Source: Paenibacillus etheri (GTDB taxonomy: Bacteria; Bacillota; Bacilli; Paenibacillales; Paenibacillaceae). Taken from it: a DNA stretch of 64,000 nt. Location of the stretch: assembly GCF_001012825.1 (NCBI RefSeq), contig NZ_LCZJ02000016.1, positions 85,540-149,539 of the forward strand, read 5' to 3'. The position numbers and the translations under genes are program-made. Each line of letters begins with the position of its first letter. Positions within the stretch are counted from its first letter, which is position 1. Positions 1 to 7,407 of the stretch are shown piece by piece. The notes beneath the pieces are model-generated. The model saw nothing but the letters and a program-made list of their open reading frames with translations, was not told where the DNA came from and searched no databases.

Positions 1-1
1 G

Positions 2-520
2 GGGAAAACCATTAGTCAACGGCCAAAGGGAGTACGAAAGAGAGATTCCTTCGGGCACTGGGAACTAGATACGGTGGTTTCCAGCCGAGGAAAAAGCCTT
101 GCTTGTGCCGCGACCTTTATCGAGCGCAAGACACGGATGTATTTGGCCCTAAAGATGCCCGACCGTACCGCTCATTCGATGGAGATCGCCTTTGGTGTTG
201 TGGCTAGCCAGTATCCGCAAGAAACTTTCCGAACGGCTACTGTGGATCGAGGAAAGGAATTCGCCTGCTATAGCGCTCTGGAAACCTTTCATGGACTGGA
301 TGTCTACTTTGCTGATCCCTACTCATCCTGGCAACGAGGGTCTAACGAGAATGGCAACGGACTCCTTCGAGAGTTCTTTCCCAAAGGCCATGATTTTGCA
401 CAAGTTTCAGATGAGGAGCTTGCCCACGCCCTAGATCTCATCAACCACCGCCCCCGGAAATGTCTGGGGTGGAAGTCTGCTCACGAATCTTTCATGTCCG
501 AAGTGTCGCACTTAGCTTGA
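2..520 (+). CDS. IS30-family transposase, C-terminal part (cut by window edge)
   Basis: DDE transposase fragment of the IS30 family. The reading frame is open from base 2, so the N-terminal HTH part lies outside the window; 172 residues remain. The sequence shows GHWELDTVVSSRGK at the start (first catalytic Asp of the IS30 DDE core), TVDRGKEFA (second Asp region), and WQRGSNENGNGLLREFFPKG followed by INHRPRKCLGWKSAHE, the typical IS30 C-terminal signature with the catalytic Glu. The C-terminal half appears intact, so the element may be complete upstream. It is followed by a strong terminator and then aroK, so the right end of the element must lie between about 521 and 680. Family assignment is firm; activity cannot be judged without the left part. 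Confidence 0.9.
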   Translation, partial: GKTISQRPKGVRKRDSFGHWELDTVVSSRGKSLACAATFIERKTRMYLALKMPDRTAHSMEIAFGVVASQYPQETFRTATVDRGKEFACYSALETFHGLDVYFADPYSSWQRGSNENGNGLLREFFPKGHDFAQVSDEELAHALDLINHRPRKCLGWKSAHESFMSEVSHLA

Positions 521-542
521 CAATCCGTCTTTTAAAAAAAGT

Positions 543-590
543 GGCCCGAATTACTTCTCCAGATATGGGGAGGCTTTCGGGCCTTTTTTG
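543..590 (+). terminator. Rho-independent terminator after the IS30 transposase
   Basis: Perfect 8-bp stem ggcccgaa (543-550) with ttcgggcc (576-583), plus an inner ctcc/ggag pairing, followed by six T. It ends the transposase transcript and may shield aroK from read-through. Confidence 0.85.
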
Positions 591-626
591 TTGAAAATTT
601 GCTGTGTATTTACTATGTGAAGCGGA

Positions 627-656
627 TTGTCTAATGTTTTGACCCTGTGTTATGAT
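627..656 (+). promoter_or_regulatory. Candidate aroK promoter
   Basis: TTGTCT (627-632), 18-bp spacer, TATGAT (651-656), about 30 bases before the aroK start. The -35 hexamer lies in a 9-bp sequence (623-631) that is the inverted copy of 519-527 near the transposase stop, so it may belong to the IS end. Inferred from hexamers only. Confidence 0.45.
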
Positions 657-685
657 ATGACAAATATCGCGGTTGGAGGATAGAC

Positions 686-1234
686 ATGGCTGGGGATACA
701 GAAGCATTTAAAGAGTTGAACGCAGAGCAAAGAAATAAGAACATTATTTTAGTAGGAATGATGGCAACGGGAAAGTCAACAGTAGGTGCTATTTTGGCGG
801 AGGAACTGGGCTATGAGCTGGTTGATTTAGATCATGTCATTATTGAAACTGAAGGCAGAAGCATTGCCGAAATCTTCGCAGAAGATGGCGAGGAATACTT
901 TCGAAGCGTGGAGACGGCAGTTCTAAAACGTATGCTAGAATCCGAGAATAAATTAATATCTACTGGTGGAGGCGCGGTATTGGCGCCGGGGAATACAGCG
1001 TTAATGCTGAGTAAAGGGCATGTGATTGCGCTGACGGCAACGGAAGAAGAGATTATTGCTCGTGTTAGTGGAGATCAGAATCGTCCGCTGCTCGCCGGCA
1101 ATGCAGTAGAACGGGTTAGACGAATCATGGAAGATCGCCATAATGCTTATCTGTTCGCGCATTACACGGTCGATACAACGGGACTGACTGCGGCAGAAGT
1201 GTCGCAAAATATTTTAATGCATTACCGCGGCTGA
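686..1234 (+). CDS. aroK: Shikimate kinase
   Basis: ATP-dependent phosphorylation of shikimate to shikimate 3-phosphate in the chorismate pathway; cytoplasmic. The 182-residue protein has the P-loop GMMATGKST (residues 24-32), the shikimate-contacting Asp in DLDHVI (about 49), FRSVE (Arg about 73), the GGG loop (94-96) and the LID arginine in QNRPLL (about 133). Length is usual apart from a slightly long N-terminus of about 18 residues. The ATG is preceded by GGTTGGAGG at good spacing. It lies one gene away from an EPSP synthase (the next but one step of the same pathway), separated by a rhodanese gene on the other strand, so the two are not one operon. Confidence 0.95.
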   Translation: MAGDTEAFKELNAEQRNKNIILVGMMATGKSTVGAILAEELGYELVDLDHVIIETEGRSIAEIFAEDGEEYFRSVETAVLKRMLESENKLISTGGGAVLAPGNTALMLSKGHVIALTATEEEIIARVSGDQNRPLLAGNAVERVRRIMEDRHNAYLFAHYTVDTTGLTAAEVSQNILMHYRG

Positions 1235-1238
1235 GCTT

Positions 1239-1544
1239 TTAAGAGAGTGTTTCATTCCATTCAATCATACCGCCGTTTAAATTTGTAGCATGATAACCAA
1301 ACTGTTGCAGATATTCGCAGACACGCTGGCTTCGAGCACCGGAACGGCAGATAAAGATCACTTTGGCATCGCTTGGAATATCCTCTGTGCGGTGTGGAAT
1401 TTCTCCCATGGGGATATGCTGTGCACCGGGAATCATCCCAAAGGCAACCTCTTCGTCTTCACGAACGTCGATGAGTACAAGGTCTTCCCCTGTCTCTAGA
1501 CACTGCCGCAATTCTTGCGGTGTGATTTGTGGAACATTATGCAT
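1239..1544 (-). CDS. Rhodanese-like domain protein
   Basis: Single-domain rhodanese of 101 residues, probably a cytoplasmic sulfurtransferase/persulfide carrier. The active-site loop CRSGARS with Cys 66 follows the strand VIFI; the N-terminal LIDVREDEEV and GMIPGAQHIPMGEI segments are the usual rhodanese motifs. The 6-residue loop starting with the cysteine fits sulfurtransferases rather than Cdc25 phosphatases. The gene is convergent with aroK (stops 5 bases apart) and divergent from aroA; no clear terminator separates it from aroK. The physiological substrate cannot be told from sequence. Confidence 0.9.
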   Translation of the reverse strand: MHNVPQITPQELRQCLETGEDLVLIDVREDEEVAFGMIPGAQHIPMGEIPHRTEDIPSDAKVIFICRSGARSQRVCEYLQQFGYHATNLNGGMIEWNETLS

Positions 1545-1653
1545 GGTTGTGACCTCTTTTCATCAGAAGAATGGTTTAATGATAACACAAGCATGGAATA
1601 CCCTGTCAAACGAGCACTATATACAACTATAACTACTAAGGAGAGTTTATATT

Positions 1654-2946
1654 ATGGACGTTATTGTTAGGCCAACGCCATCTCTGCAAGGAGAATTCGG
1701 GGCCCTCTCTTCCAAAAACTACACCACTCGTTATTTGCTGGTTGCCGCATTGTCAGAAGGCGTAAGTACGATTTATCATCCGGCACATAGTGAAGATAGC
1801 GATGCAATCCGTCGTTGTATTGCGGATTTGGGAGCTGTACTCACAGAGGATGATGAGAAGATTGTGATTCAAGGCTTTGGACGAAAACCGAAGGATGTTA
1901 AGGAACTTAATGTGGGGAATGCTGGAGCAGTACTACGTTTTCTAATGGCTGTGGCTGCACTAAGCCCTGAGGTTATATTCGTAAATACGTATCCTGACTC
2001 ATTAGGCAAACGTCCGCATGACGACCTGATCGTGTCTCTGGAACAGCTTGGTGTGAAGGTAGAGCACAATGAAGGAAAGCTGCCGATCACGATCCGTGGT
2101 GGCAAACCTGTTGGGGGTAAAATTACAGTTTCCGGTGCAGTCAGCTCCCAGTTCCTAAGCGCTCTACTTTTCTTGACACCATTGCTTGAAGAAGATAGTG
2201 AAATTATTGTTCTTGATGATTTGAAATCAAAGGTTGTTGTAGGTCAGACGCTAGAAGTATTGGAGCAGGCTGGAATTGTGGTTCATGCAGCGAATGATTA
2301 CATGTCCTTTAAAGTGCCAGGTCGTCAAGCCTATGCGGCAAAGACGTATACCGTTCAAGGTGACTATCCTGGCTCTGCGGCTATTCTTGCGGCTGCTGCT
2401 GTTACCAAGTCAGATGTTAAGGTTCATCGACTTGTGGAACAGAGTAAGCAGGGAGAAAGAGCCATTGTTGATGTGCTGCGTATGATGGAAGTACCTCTTA
2501 CTCATAATGAGGGAACGGTACACGTACAAGGGAACGGCGTTCTAAAAGCTGTTGAATTCGACGGAGATGCTGCCACCGATGCAGTGCTGGCTATGGTAGC
2601 TGCTGCTGTATTTGCTGAAGGCACTTCGCGATTCTATAACGTTGAGAACCTACGGTATAAGGAATGTGATCGTATAACTGATTACTTGGCAGAGTTGACC
2701 CGTGCAGGAGCCAATGTTGAGGAACGCCGCGATGAGATTATCGTTCACGGCATGCCTGAAGGCGTCGAAGGTGGTGTGACCATTAACGCGCATTACGACC
2801 ATCGTGTAATTATGGCGCTGTCAGTAGTAGGCTTACGAGCGCGTAAACCGCTATTGATCAAGGATGCTCACCATGTCGCTAAATCGTATCCGCAATATTT
2901 TGATCACCTGCGTGCGCTTGGTGCAAATGTAGAATGGGTACAATAG
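1654..2946 (+). CDS. aroA: 3-phosphoshikimate 1-carboxyvinyltransferase (EPSP synthase), divergent type
   Basis: Transfers enolpyruvate from PEP to shikimate 3-phosphate. Of 430 residues, the catalytic set of the family is all visible: Lys and Arg in SKNYTTR (E. coli K22/R27 positions), VSSQF (substrate-binding Ser-Ser-Gln), RPHDDL (R124), DAATDAV (D313), YKECDR (K340/E341/R344), HYDHR (H385/R386) and AKSYP (K411). It is clearly divergent from the Bacillus AroA. The glyphosate/PEP loop reads GNAGAVLRF instead of the sensitive form GNAGTAMRP, so the positions equivalent to T97 and P101 are Ala and Phe. RBS AAGGAGAG precedes the ATG. Paenibacilli commonly carry another aroA in an aromatic amino-acid operon, so this could be a second copy; that is inference. 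Confidence 0.9.
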   Translation: MDVIVRPTPSLQGEFGALSSKNYTTRYLLVAALSEGVSTIYHPAHSEDSDAIRRCIADLGAVLTEDDEKIVIQGFGRKPKDVKELNVGNAGAVLRFLMAVAALSPEVIFVNTYPDSLGKRPHDDLIVSLEQLGVKVEHNEGKLPITIRGGKPVGGKITVSGAVSSQFLSALLFLTPLLEEDSEIIVLDDLKSKVVVGQTLEVLEQAGIVVHAANDYMSFKVPGRQAYAAKTYTVQGDYPGSAAILAAAAVTKSDVKVHRLVEQSKQGERAIVDVLRMMEVPLTHNEGTVHVQGNGVLKAVEFDGDAATDAVLAMVAAAVFAEGTSRFYNVENLRYKECDRITDYLAELTRAGANVEERRDEIIVHGMPEGVEGGVTINAHYDHRVIMALSVVGLRARKPLLIKDAHHVAKSYPQYFDHLRALGANVEWVQ

Positions 2947-3021
2947 AGGTAAGGGAGCTAGTGAATCTAGCTTCAGTTATATAAGGATCATAAAGTGTAA
3001 CTATGGAAAGGGGCACTATGT

Positions 3022-3456
3022 ATGAGCTTTGAGAATCCAAGTCGGGAGCAGATCGGAGATATCCTTGCTTCTGCAGGTAATATTGCAGTTGTTGGCCTGT
3101 CTGACAAAACAGACCGGACCTCCTATATGGTCGCCGGTGCTATGCAAAGTCGGGGATATCGGATCATTCCTGTAAACCCTTTGGTTGACGGTGAAATATT
3201 GGGAGAGAAGTGCTATCATACGTTAGCCGAAATTCCAGAGCCGGTGGACATAGTCAATGTGTTCCGTCGAAGCGAATACTGCGCAAAGGTCGCACAGGAG
3301 GCCGCTGAAATCGGCGCACGTGTGCTCTGGCTCCAGCAGGGGATTATCAGCCAGGAGGCCGCTGAAATCGCCGCTGAGCACGGTATGACGGCGATTATGG
3401 ACCGCTGCATCAAGGTCGAGGAAGCAATCACGATGCATGGGCGTAGTCGGACGTAG
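3022..3456 (+). CDS. CoA-binding domain protein (YccU/YneT type)
   Basis: Small 144-residue Rossmann-type protein of the CoA-binding family related to the N-terminal domain of succinyl-CoA synthetase alpha. Visible motifs are AVVGLSDKTDRTS (nucleotide loop), IIPVNP, VDIVNVFRRSE, ARVLWLQQGI and MDRCIKVE near the end. Members are stand-alone cytoplasmic proteins of unknown role. The start ATG follows GGAAAGGGG. Monocistronic: the nearest gene on the same strand is more than 500 bases away, separated by a repetitive tract. Confidence 0.88.
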   Translation: MSFENPSREQIGDILASAGNIAVVGLSDKTDRTSYMVAGAMQSRGYRIIPVNPLVDGEILGEKCYHTLAEIPEPVDIVNVFRRSEYCAKVAQEAAEIGARVLWLQQGIISQEAAEIAAEHGMTAIMDRCIKVEEAITMHGRSRT

Positions 3457-3519
3457 AGTTCGGTGGTTAACACTTTATGCGACTGGGGATTAAGTGTGCG
3501 GTTGGAGAGTGAAGTGGAG

Positions 3520-3780
3520 GGATTTCGAACGAATGAAGAGACGAACGAGTTAACGAGACATCGATGAACCCACGAATGAAACAATAGCGAGCGAATAACG
3601 AACCTACGAGCATCCAAGCATATGAGCCGACAAGCGAACCATAAAGGAACCAACAATGAGCGAACAATGAACCGACCGATGACCGAAACAATAACGGGCG
3701 AACAATGAACCGACCGATGACCGAAACAATAACGAGCGAACAATGAACCGACCTACAACGAACCAACGAACGGAGCATGT
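3520..3780. repeat. T-poor, CGAA/GAAC-rich low-complexity tract with tandem repeats
   Basis: Most of the gap between the CoA-binding gene and the nuclease gene (3457-3990) is filled by a strand-asymmetric tract made of variations on cgaa, gaac, aacg and atga, with very few T on the plus strand. Its best ordered part is a 38-base tandem unit starting gagcgaacaatgaaccgacc at 3658, repeated at 3696 (one difference near the start) and again for 20 bases at 3734. The minus strand has no early stops and gives Arg/Ser/Val-rich repeat peptides, which I regard as a composition effect. No promoter or RBS supports a protein. The rest of the gap (3781-3904) shows nothing recognisable. Confidence 0.85.
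3658..3753. repeat. 38-bp tandem repeat, 2.5 copies
   Basis: Copies at 3658-3695, 3696-3733 and a partial copy at 3734-3753. The first two differ only at one base (gagc versus gggc). The third copy diverges after 20 bases into tacaacgaacc. High identity points to recent duplication. Confidence 0.9.
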
Positions 3781-3904
3781 TTTTTAGCGCTGAAGTAAAT
3801 TGCAGCTTGAATGTTAAAGAACAGCCAAAGATAATAAGCATTGTTTGATTACGATGGCTGCCCAGGCTGCACAATTTCTAATGCAAATCACCATCTGAAC
3901 TTGA

Positions 3905-3967
3905 TATACTGAAATTAGACGAAGAACGTCCTTTATCCGCATGATTTGCGGTGAAGGGCGTTTTTTA
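3905..3967 (+). terminator. Terminator hairpin just behind a -10-like box, ahead of the nuclease gene
   Basis: The stem pairs acgtcctt (3926-3933) with aagggcgt (3954-3961) and ccgc with gcgg around a 7-base loop, followed by six T. A TATACT box sits at 3905-3910 (no good -35), which would start RNA at about 3917 and end it after some 50 bases unless the hairpin is bypassed. It could be a plain terminator or a leader attenuator of the gene starting at 3991. Confidence 0.6.
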
Positions 3968-3990
3968 TTTTACTCGGGGAGGATACCATT

Positions 3991-4659
3991 ATGGAATTTG
4001 AAGAAGCACATAGTTTGTTCATTGACAAGCACTTGTCGGAAAGATCAGGTGAAAGAAGGGGAAGACTTGTTAGAGGGCATAACTATGCTGAGAAGCTGTT
4101 CTTGCAAAATGTATGGTGGCCATTGTTTGAGAGTCTCGATGATTTGCATCCAGAATACGAAGTGTATGACTGGAACCGTAAATCTCAGTTTCTGGACTTC
4201 GCTTTTCTACCGCAGAGCGGCAGCAGCCTCGGGATTGAGTGCGACGGGTTTCAAAGCCATGTGAAGGACATGGACCGCGAGAGGTTCAATTATTCAGTTA
4301 ATCGGGACACTTTTCTGACCGGAATGGGCTGGAAGATGATTCATTTTTCTGTTGACGATCTCCAGCACCGCCCCGAGGTGTGCCGGATGCTTTTACAATT
4401 GGTGCTGGCACCTCATTTGGCGCGCAAATCTACAGGCGCAGATATTTTGTCTGAGGAGAAGGAGGTTCTGCGTTTGGCTTGGCGACTGGGCAGGGCGATT
4501 CGTCCAAAAGATGTGATAGCGCATTTCAGTATTAACTTTCGGACGGCGCGTAGATTGTTACAATCGTTAAGTGAGAAGGGGCTGTTAAAGCCAATCGTGG
4601 GTAGAAGAGGGGTTAGACATTACGAGTTACGACCAATGCACCCTGAACAAATATGGTGA
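3991..4659 (+). CDS. DUF559/Vsr-like nuclease-domain protein with C-terminal winged-helix-like domain
   Basis: Protein of 222 residues without an assigned role. Residues about 30-135 look like the DUF559/very-short-patch-repair fold of PD-(D/E)XK nucleases: Asp 69 in QFLDFAFLP, then IECDG (Glu 83, Asp 85), a basic-acidic helix DMDRERFNYSVNRD, and GMGWKMIHFS, matching the common pattern D..(I/L)ExDG..H..D..R...L...GW.(V/I).(R/H)F. Residues about 150-215 form a helical segment DVIAHFSINFRTARRLLQSL ending in KPIVGRRGVRHYEL, typical of a winged helix. The ATG follows GGGGAGGAT. The gene stands alone, between a repetitive tract and a duplicated motif-rich block whose first copy begins in its last codon. 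Function in DNA cleavage or repair is inferred from fold only. Confidence 0.7.
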   Translation: MEFEEAHSLFIDKHLSERSGERRGRLVRGHNYAEKLFLQNVWWPLFESLDDLHPEYEVYDWNRKSQFLDFAFLPQSGSSLGIECDGFQSHVKDMDRERFNYSVNRDTFLTGMGWKMIHFSVDDLQHRPEVCRMLLQLVLAPHLARKSTGADILSEEKEVLRLAWRLGRAIRPKDVIAHFSINFRTARRLLQSLSEKGLLKPIVGRRGVRHYELRPMHPEQIW

Positions 4660-4872
4660 GGAGTGATTTTAGCGTTAGATTGCACTTTGTACAATAGAAT
4701 CTTCGTTTTAGCATAAAAAAATTATGTTCATTGCACTTTGTACAATCAATAAGAGCAATAGATCTACTATCGTGCGATTCTAGAGATTTCTATTGTACAA
4801 AGTGCAATCAAAACCATTTTTCATCAAAATTAAGCTCATTCTGTTGCACATAATACATTAGAATACGAGAAC
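4655..4872. repeat. 218-bp direct repeat, copy 1
   Basis: Matches 5033-5250 without gaps (offset 378) with four mismatches by eye. It contains the 17-base motif attgcactttgtacaat at 4679-4695 and 4730-4746 and its exact reverse complement at 4792-4808. The copy begins in the last codon/stop of the nuclease gene. The 160 bases after it (4873-5032) are only weakly similar to those after copy 2 (shared pieces such as ttgagaaat, ttcttcag, ccttcagttta). Confidence 0.95.
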
Positions 4873-5032
4873 TTCCTTGGGATCTTTAAATCGAATCTAT
4901 AAGAGTCTCTAAAGAGTAATTTGAGAAATTATATTTTATAGCAAGTTCTTCAGATCAGATTTCAGTGTCTTATTATGCTTAGTGTGATAGAGTGATCAAC
5001 TCATTTCATCGAATCTTTACCTTCAGTTTAAC

Positions 5033-5250
5033 GGTGAGGAGTGATTTTAGCGTTAGATTGCACTTTGTACAATAGAATCTTCGTTTTAGCTTAAAAAAAT
5101 TATGTTCATTGCACTTTGTACAATCAATAAGAGCAATAGATCTACTATTGTGCGATTCTAGAGATTTCTATTGTACAAAGTGCAATCAAAACCATTTTTC
5201 ATCAAAATTAAGCTCATTCTGTTGCACATAATACATTAGAATGCGAAAAC
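5033..5250. repeat. 218-bp direct repeat, copy 2
   Basis: Second copy of the block, with the 17-base motif at 5057-5073 and 5108-5124 and the inverted copy at 5170-5186. It is followed by 5251-5462, where I see no gene, only the diverged continuation of the duplicated unit and then the promoter of the PTS gene. Together the two copies give six motif sites in about 510 bases. Confidence 0.95.
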
Positions 5251-5462
5251 CACCTAGTGTCATTGATCCGAAGCTATGAAATGCACTGTTATTGCTATAA
5301 GAAGTACACCAAAGAGCCTATAAAAAGTCACCAAAGAGCATCTTGAGAAATGAAAGGTCAATATCTTATACTAAATTCTTCAGGTCATCCGCACGAAATC
5401 TCGATACGTATATAGGTTAGCGAATACAGCCCAATCCATCGGAATTTTTCCTTCAGTTTATT

Positions 5463-5491
5463 TTGACAAAAACCCCCGCAGCGCGTACCAT
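5463..5491 (+). promoter_or_regulatory. Candidate promoter of the PTS permease gene
   Basis: TTGACA (5463-5468), 17-bp spacer, TACCAT (5486-5491). It leaves a short leader of about 20 bases to the start at 5521. There is no room for an antiterminator (RAT-type) leader, unlike Bacillus ptsG. Confidence 0.55.
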
Positions 5492-5520
5492 TCAATATAG
5501 AAAGAAAGGAGAGGGTAGCC

Positions 5521-7407
5521 TTGAATTGGCTCGGATCATTGCAGCAATTGGGCAGAGCCATAATGCTTCCTACCATGGTACTGCCGGCGGCAGCCATTTT
5601 GCTTAGTTTGGGCAGTTTACCTTGGTCTGCATGGGGACTTTCTTCGGTATCCGAAGTGGCTACATACGCTGGGCAGGGAATCTTTTATTTTATGCCTTAT
5701 TTGTTCGCTGTGGGTGTAGCATGGGGATTATCCAATCAAGCTGGAACAGCGGGTCTTGCAGCACTGGCTGGAATGTTCACTTACGACCGGATTGTTACCC
5801 ATATGGGAGACGGGCTTGTACAACCTGCAACACTTATCGGAATTTTGCTGGGTATAGTCGCCGGTATTGCTCAAAACCGGTTTAAAAATATCAAGCTTCC
5901 AGAGGCGATCCAGTTTTTTGGAGGGTCGCGGTTTGTTTTGCTGTTCATGGGATTATTTTCGGCTGGCTTTGCATGGGTGATGTTAGGAATCTCTCCACTA
6001 CTGCAAAGAGGACTGGATGATCTTTTTCAAGGGATTTTACAGACAGGCGGATTTGGCGTTTTTATTTATGGAGTACTATATAGAGTACTAACAGCCTTCG
6101 GTCTTCACCATATTCTTAATAATGTGTTTTGGTTTCAGCTTGGGAACTTTACAACTCCTGATGGTAGCACTGTCGTTCAGGGGGATTTGCCACGTTTTTT
6201 TGCAGGCGATCCTACGGCTGGAATTTTTATGGCAGGTTTGTTTCCGATAATGATGTTCGCACTGCCAGCCATTGCTTTTGCTATCATTCAGGAAGCGCGC
6301 GAGGATTTGAAGCCTAAGATTAAAAAGACTTTCATGCGGGCGGCTTTAGTTTGTTTTCTAACTGGGGTTTCAGAACAGATCGAATTCGCGTTTTTGTTTG
6401 CTTCTCCGTATTTATTCGCGGTTCATACTGTAATGTCCGGTCTCGCGATGGTGTTGACCTACATGCTTGGGATTCATCACGGGTTCTCTTATTCAGCAGG
6501 AGCTATTGACTTCTTTTTGAATTTGCATCTGTCACAGAGGGCTTGGCTTTTGATTCCAATCGGTATTGGTTATGGGATTGTATATTATAATTTATTCCGC
6601 TGGGCGATTCGCCGTTTTCAGATCCCGACACCAGGGCGTGAAGAAGGTTCGGAACTCGGTGATTGGGCAGGCAACATCCCTTATCAGGCACCACTGATTT
6701 TGGAGGCGCTTGGTGGGAAGGAGAATATCGTACAAGTTCAATCCTGTATCACCCGTTTGAGGCTTACCGTCCACAATGATCGATATATTGATACCGGGGC
6801 GCTTAAAGGTCTTGGTTCTGCTGGGATTATCAAGCTCGGTGGCGGGAATGTTCAGGTAGTATTTGGTACGTATTCAGAGCTAATCCGCGAGGAGATTAAT
6901 AAACTGATGCTTCGTGATCTGCCGCAGGTGTTGTTCAGTTCTCCGATGCAGGGTAGAATGATGCCCATTGAGGAAGTGCCGGATCACATCTTTGCAGCAA
7001 AGCTAGTGGGTGATGGTGTTGCATTTTTGCCGGAAAAAGGGGAGCTTACTTCGCCTGTATTCGGGAAGGTTATGCACGTCTACCCTACAATGCATGCCGT
7101 TGGTATTGCTACGCCGGAAGGGCTGGAGGTACTTATGCATATAGGGATCGATACTTCGCAGCTTAAAGGGCCATTTGAGGCGGTTGTAAAAGAAGGCGAC
7201 AGCGTGGAGCCAGGTCAATTGCTGGTTAAATTCGACCTCGCTTATTTGCGTGAGCATGCGGCCTCACTGGCTACACCAATGGTGATTACGAATCCTGATC
7301 GAGTAAAATCATGGAGCTATGCTCCATTTAAAAATGTTAAAAAGGGGCAATCTTCAGTAATGTCCGTAGTCTTACATGAAAGTAACGTTGGAGGGATAGA
7401 AGGATGA
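5521..7407 (+). CDS. nagE: PTS permease IICBA, N-acetylglucosamine/glucose family (probably GlcNAc)
   Basis: Membrane permease that imports and phosphorylates its sugar using PEP-derived phosphate. Order: EIIC (about 1-365, some 8-10 membrane segments), EIIB (about 385-465, phosphorylated Cys 409 in SCITRLRLT), EIIA (about 490-620, phosphorylated His 540 in LMHIGIDT). Length 628 fits fused IICBA. I favour N-acetylglucosamine over glucose because FWFQLGNF, GDLPRFFAGDPTAGIFMAGL and GIHHGFSYSAGAIDF resemble NagE/NagP rather than PtsG; substrate is still an inference. TTG start, preceded by AAAGGAGAGGG. It overlaps the Enzyme I gene by 4 bases, so both are co-translated; no HPr gene is present between or next to them. 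Confidence 0.88.
   Translation: MNWLGSLQQLGRAIMLPTMVLPAAAILLSLGSLPWSAWGLSSVSEVATYAGQGIFYFMPYLFAVGVAWGLSNQAGTAGLAALAGMFTYDRIVTHMGDGLVQPATLIGILLGIVAGIAQNRFKNIKLPEAIQFFGGSRFVLLFMGLFSAGFAWVMLGISPLLQRGLDDLFQGILQTGGFGVFIYGVLYRVLTAFGLHHILNNVFWFQLGNFTTPDGSTVVQGDLPRFFAGDPTAGIFMAGLFPIMMFALPAIAFAIIQEAREDLKPKIKKTFMRAALVCFLTGVSEQIEFAFLFASPYLFAVHTVMSGLAMVLTYMLGIHHGFSYSAGAIDFFLNLHLSQRAWLLIPIGIGYGIVYYNLFRWAIRRFQIPTPGREEGSELGDWAGNIPYQAPLILEALGGKENIVQVQSCITRLRLTVHNDRYIDTGALKGLGSAGIIKLGGGNVQVVFGTYSELIREEINKLMLRDLPQVLFSSPMQGRMMPIEEVPDHIFAAKLVGDGVAFLPEKGELTSPVFGKVMHVYPTMHAVGIATPEGLEVLMHIGIDTSQLKGPFEAVVKEGDSVEPGQLLVKFDLAYLREHAASLATPMVITNPDRVKSWSYAPFKNVKKGQSSVMSVVLHESNVGGIEG

Noticed and set aside
2950-2985. Terminator after aroA
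   Set aside because: gagctagtgaatctagctt forms a 6-bp stem but has no T-run and low stability.
3658-3753. CRISPR array
   Set aside because: The 38-bp units are directly contiguous without spacers and no cas gene is near.
3216-3874. Long minus-strand frames (135-175 codons) over the repeat tract and the CoA-binding gene
   Set aside because: They arise from the T-poor composition of the plus strand, have no RBS, and overlap a well-supported gene and tandem repeats.
5251-5520. GlcT-type RAT/antiterminator leader ahead of the PTS gene
   Set aside because: The TTGACA promoter lies only about 55 bases from the start and no terminator hairpin is present between them.
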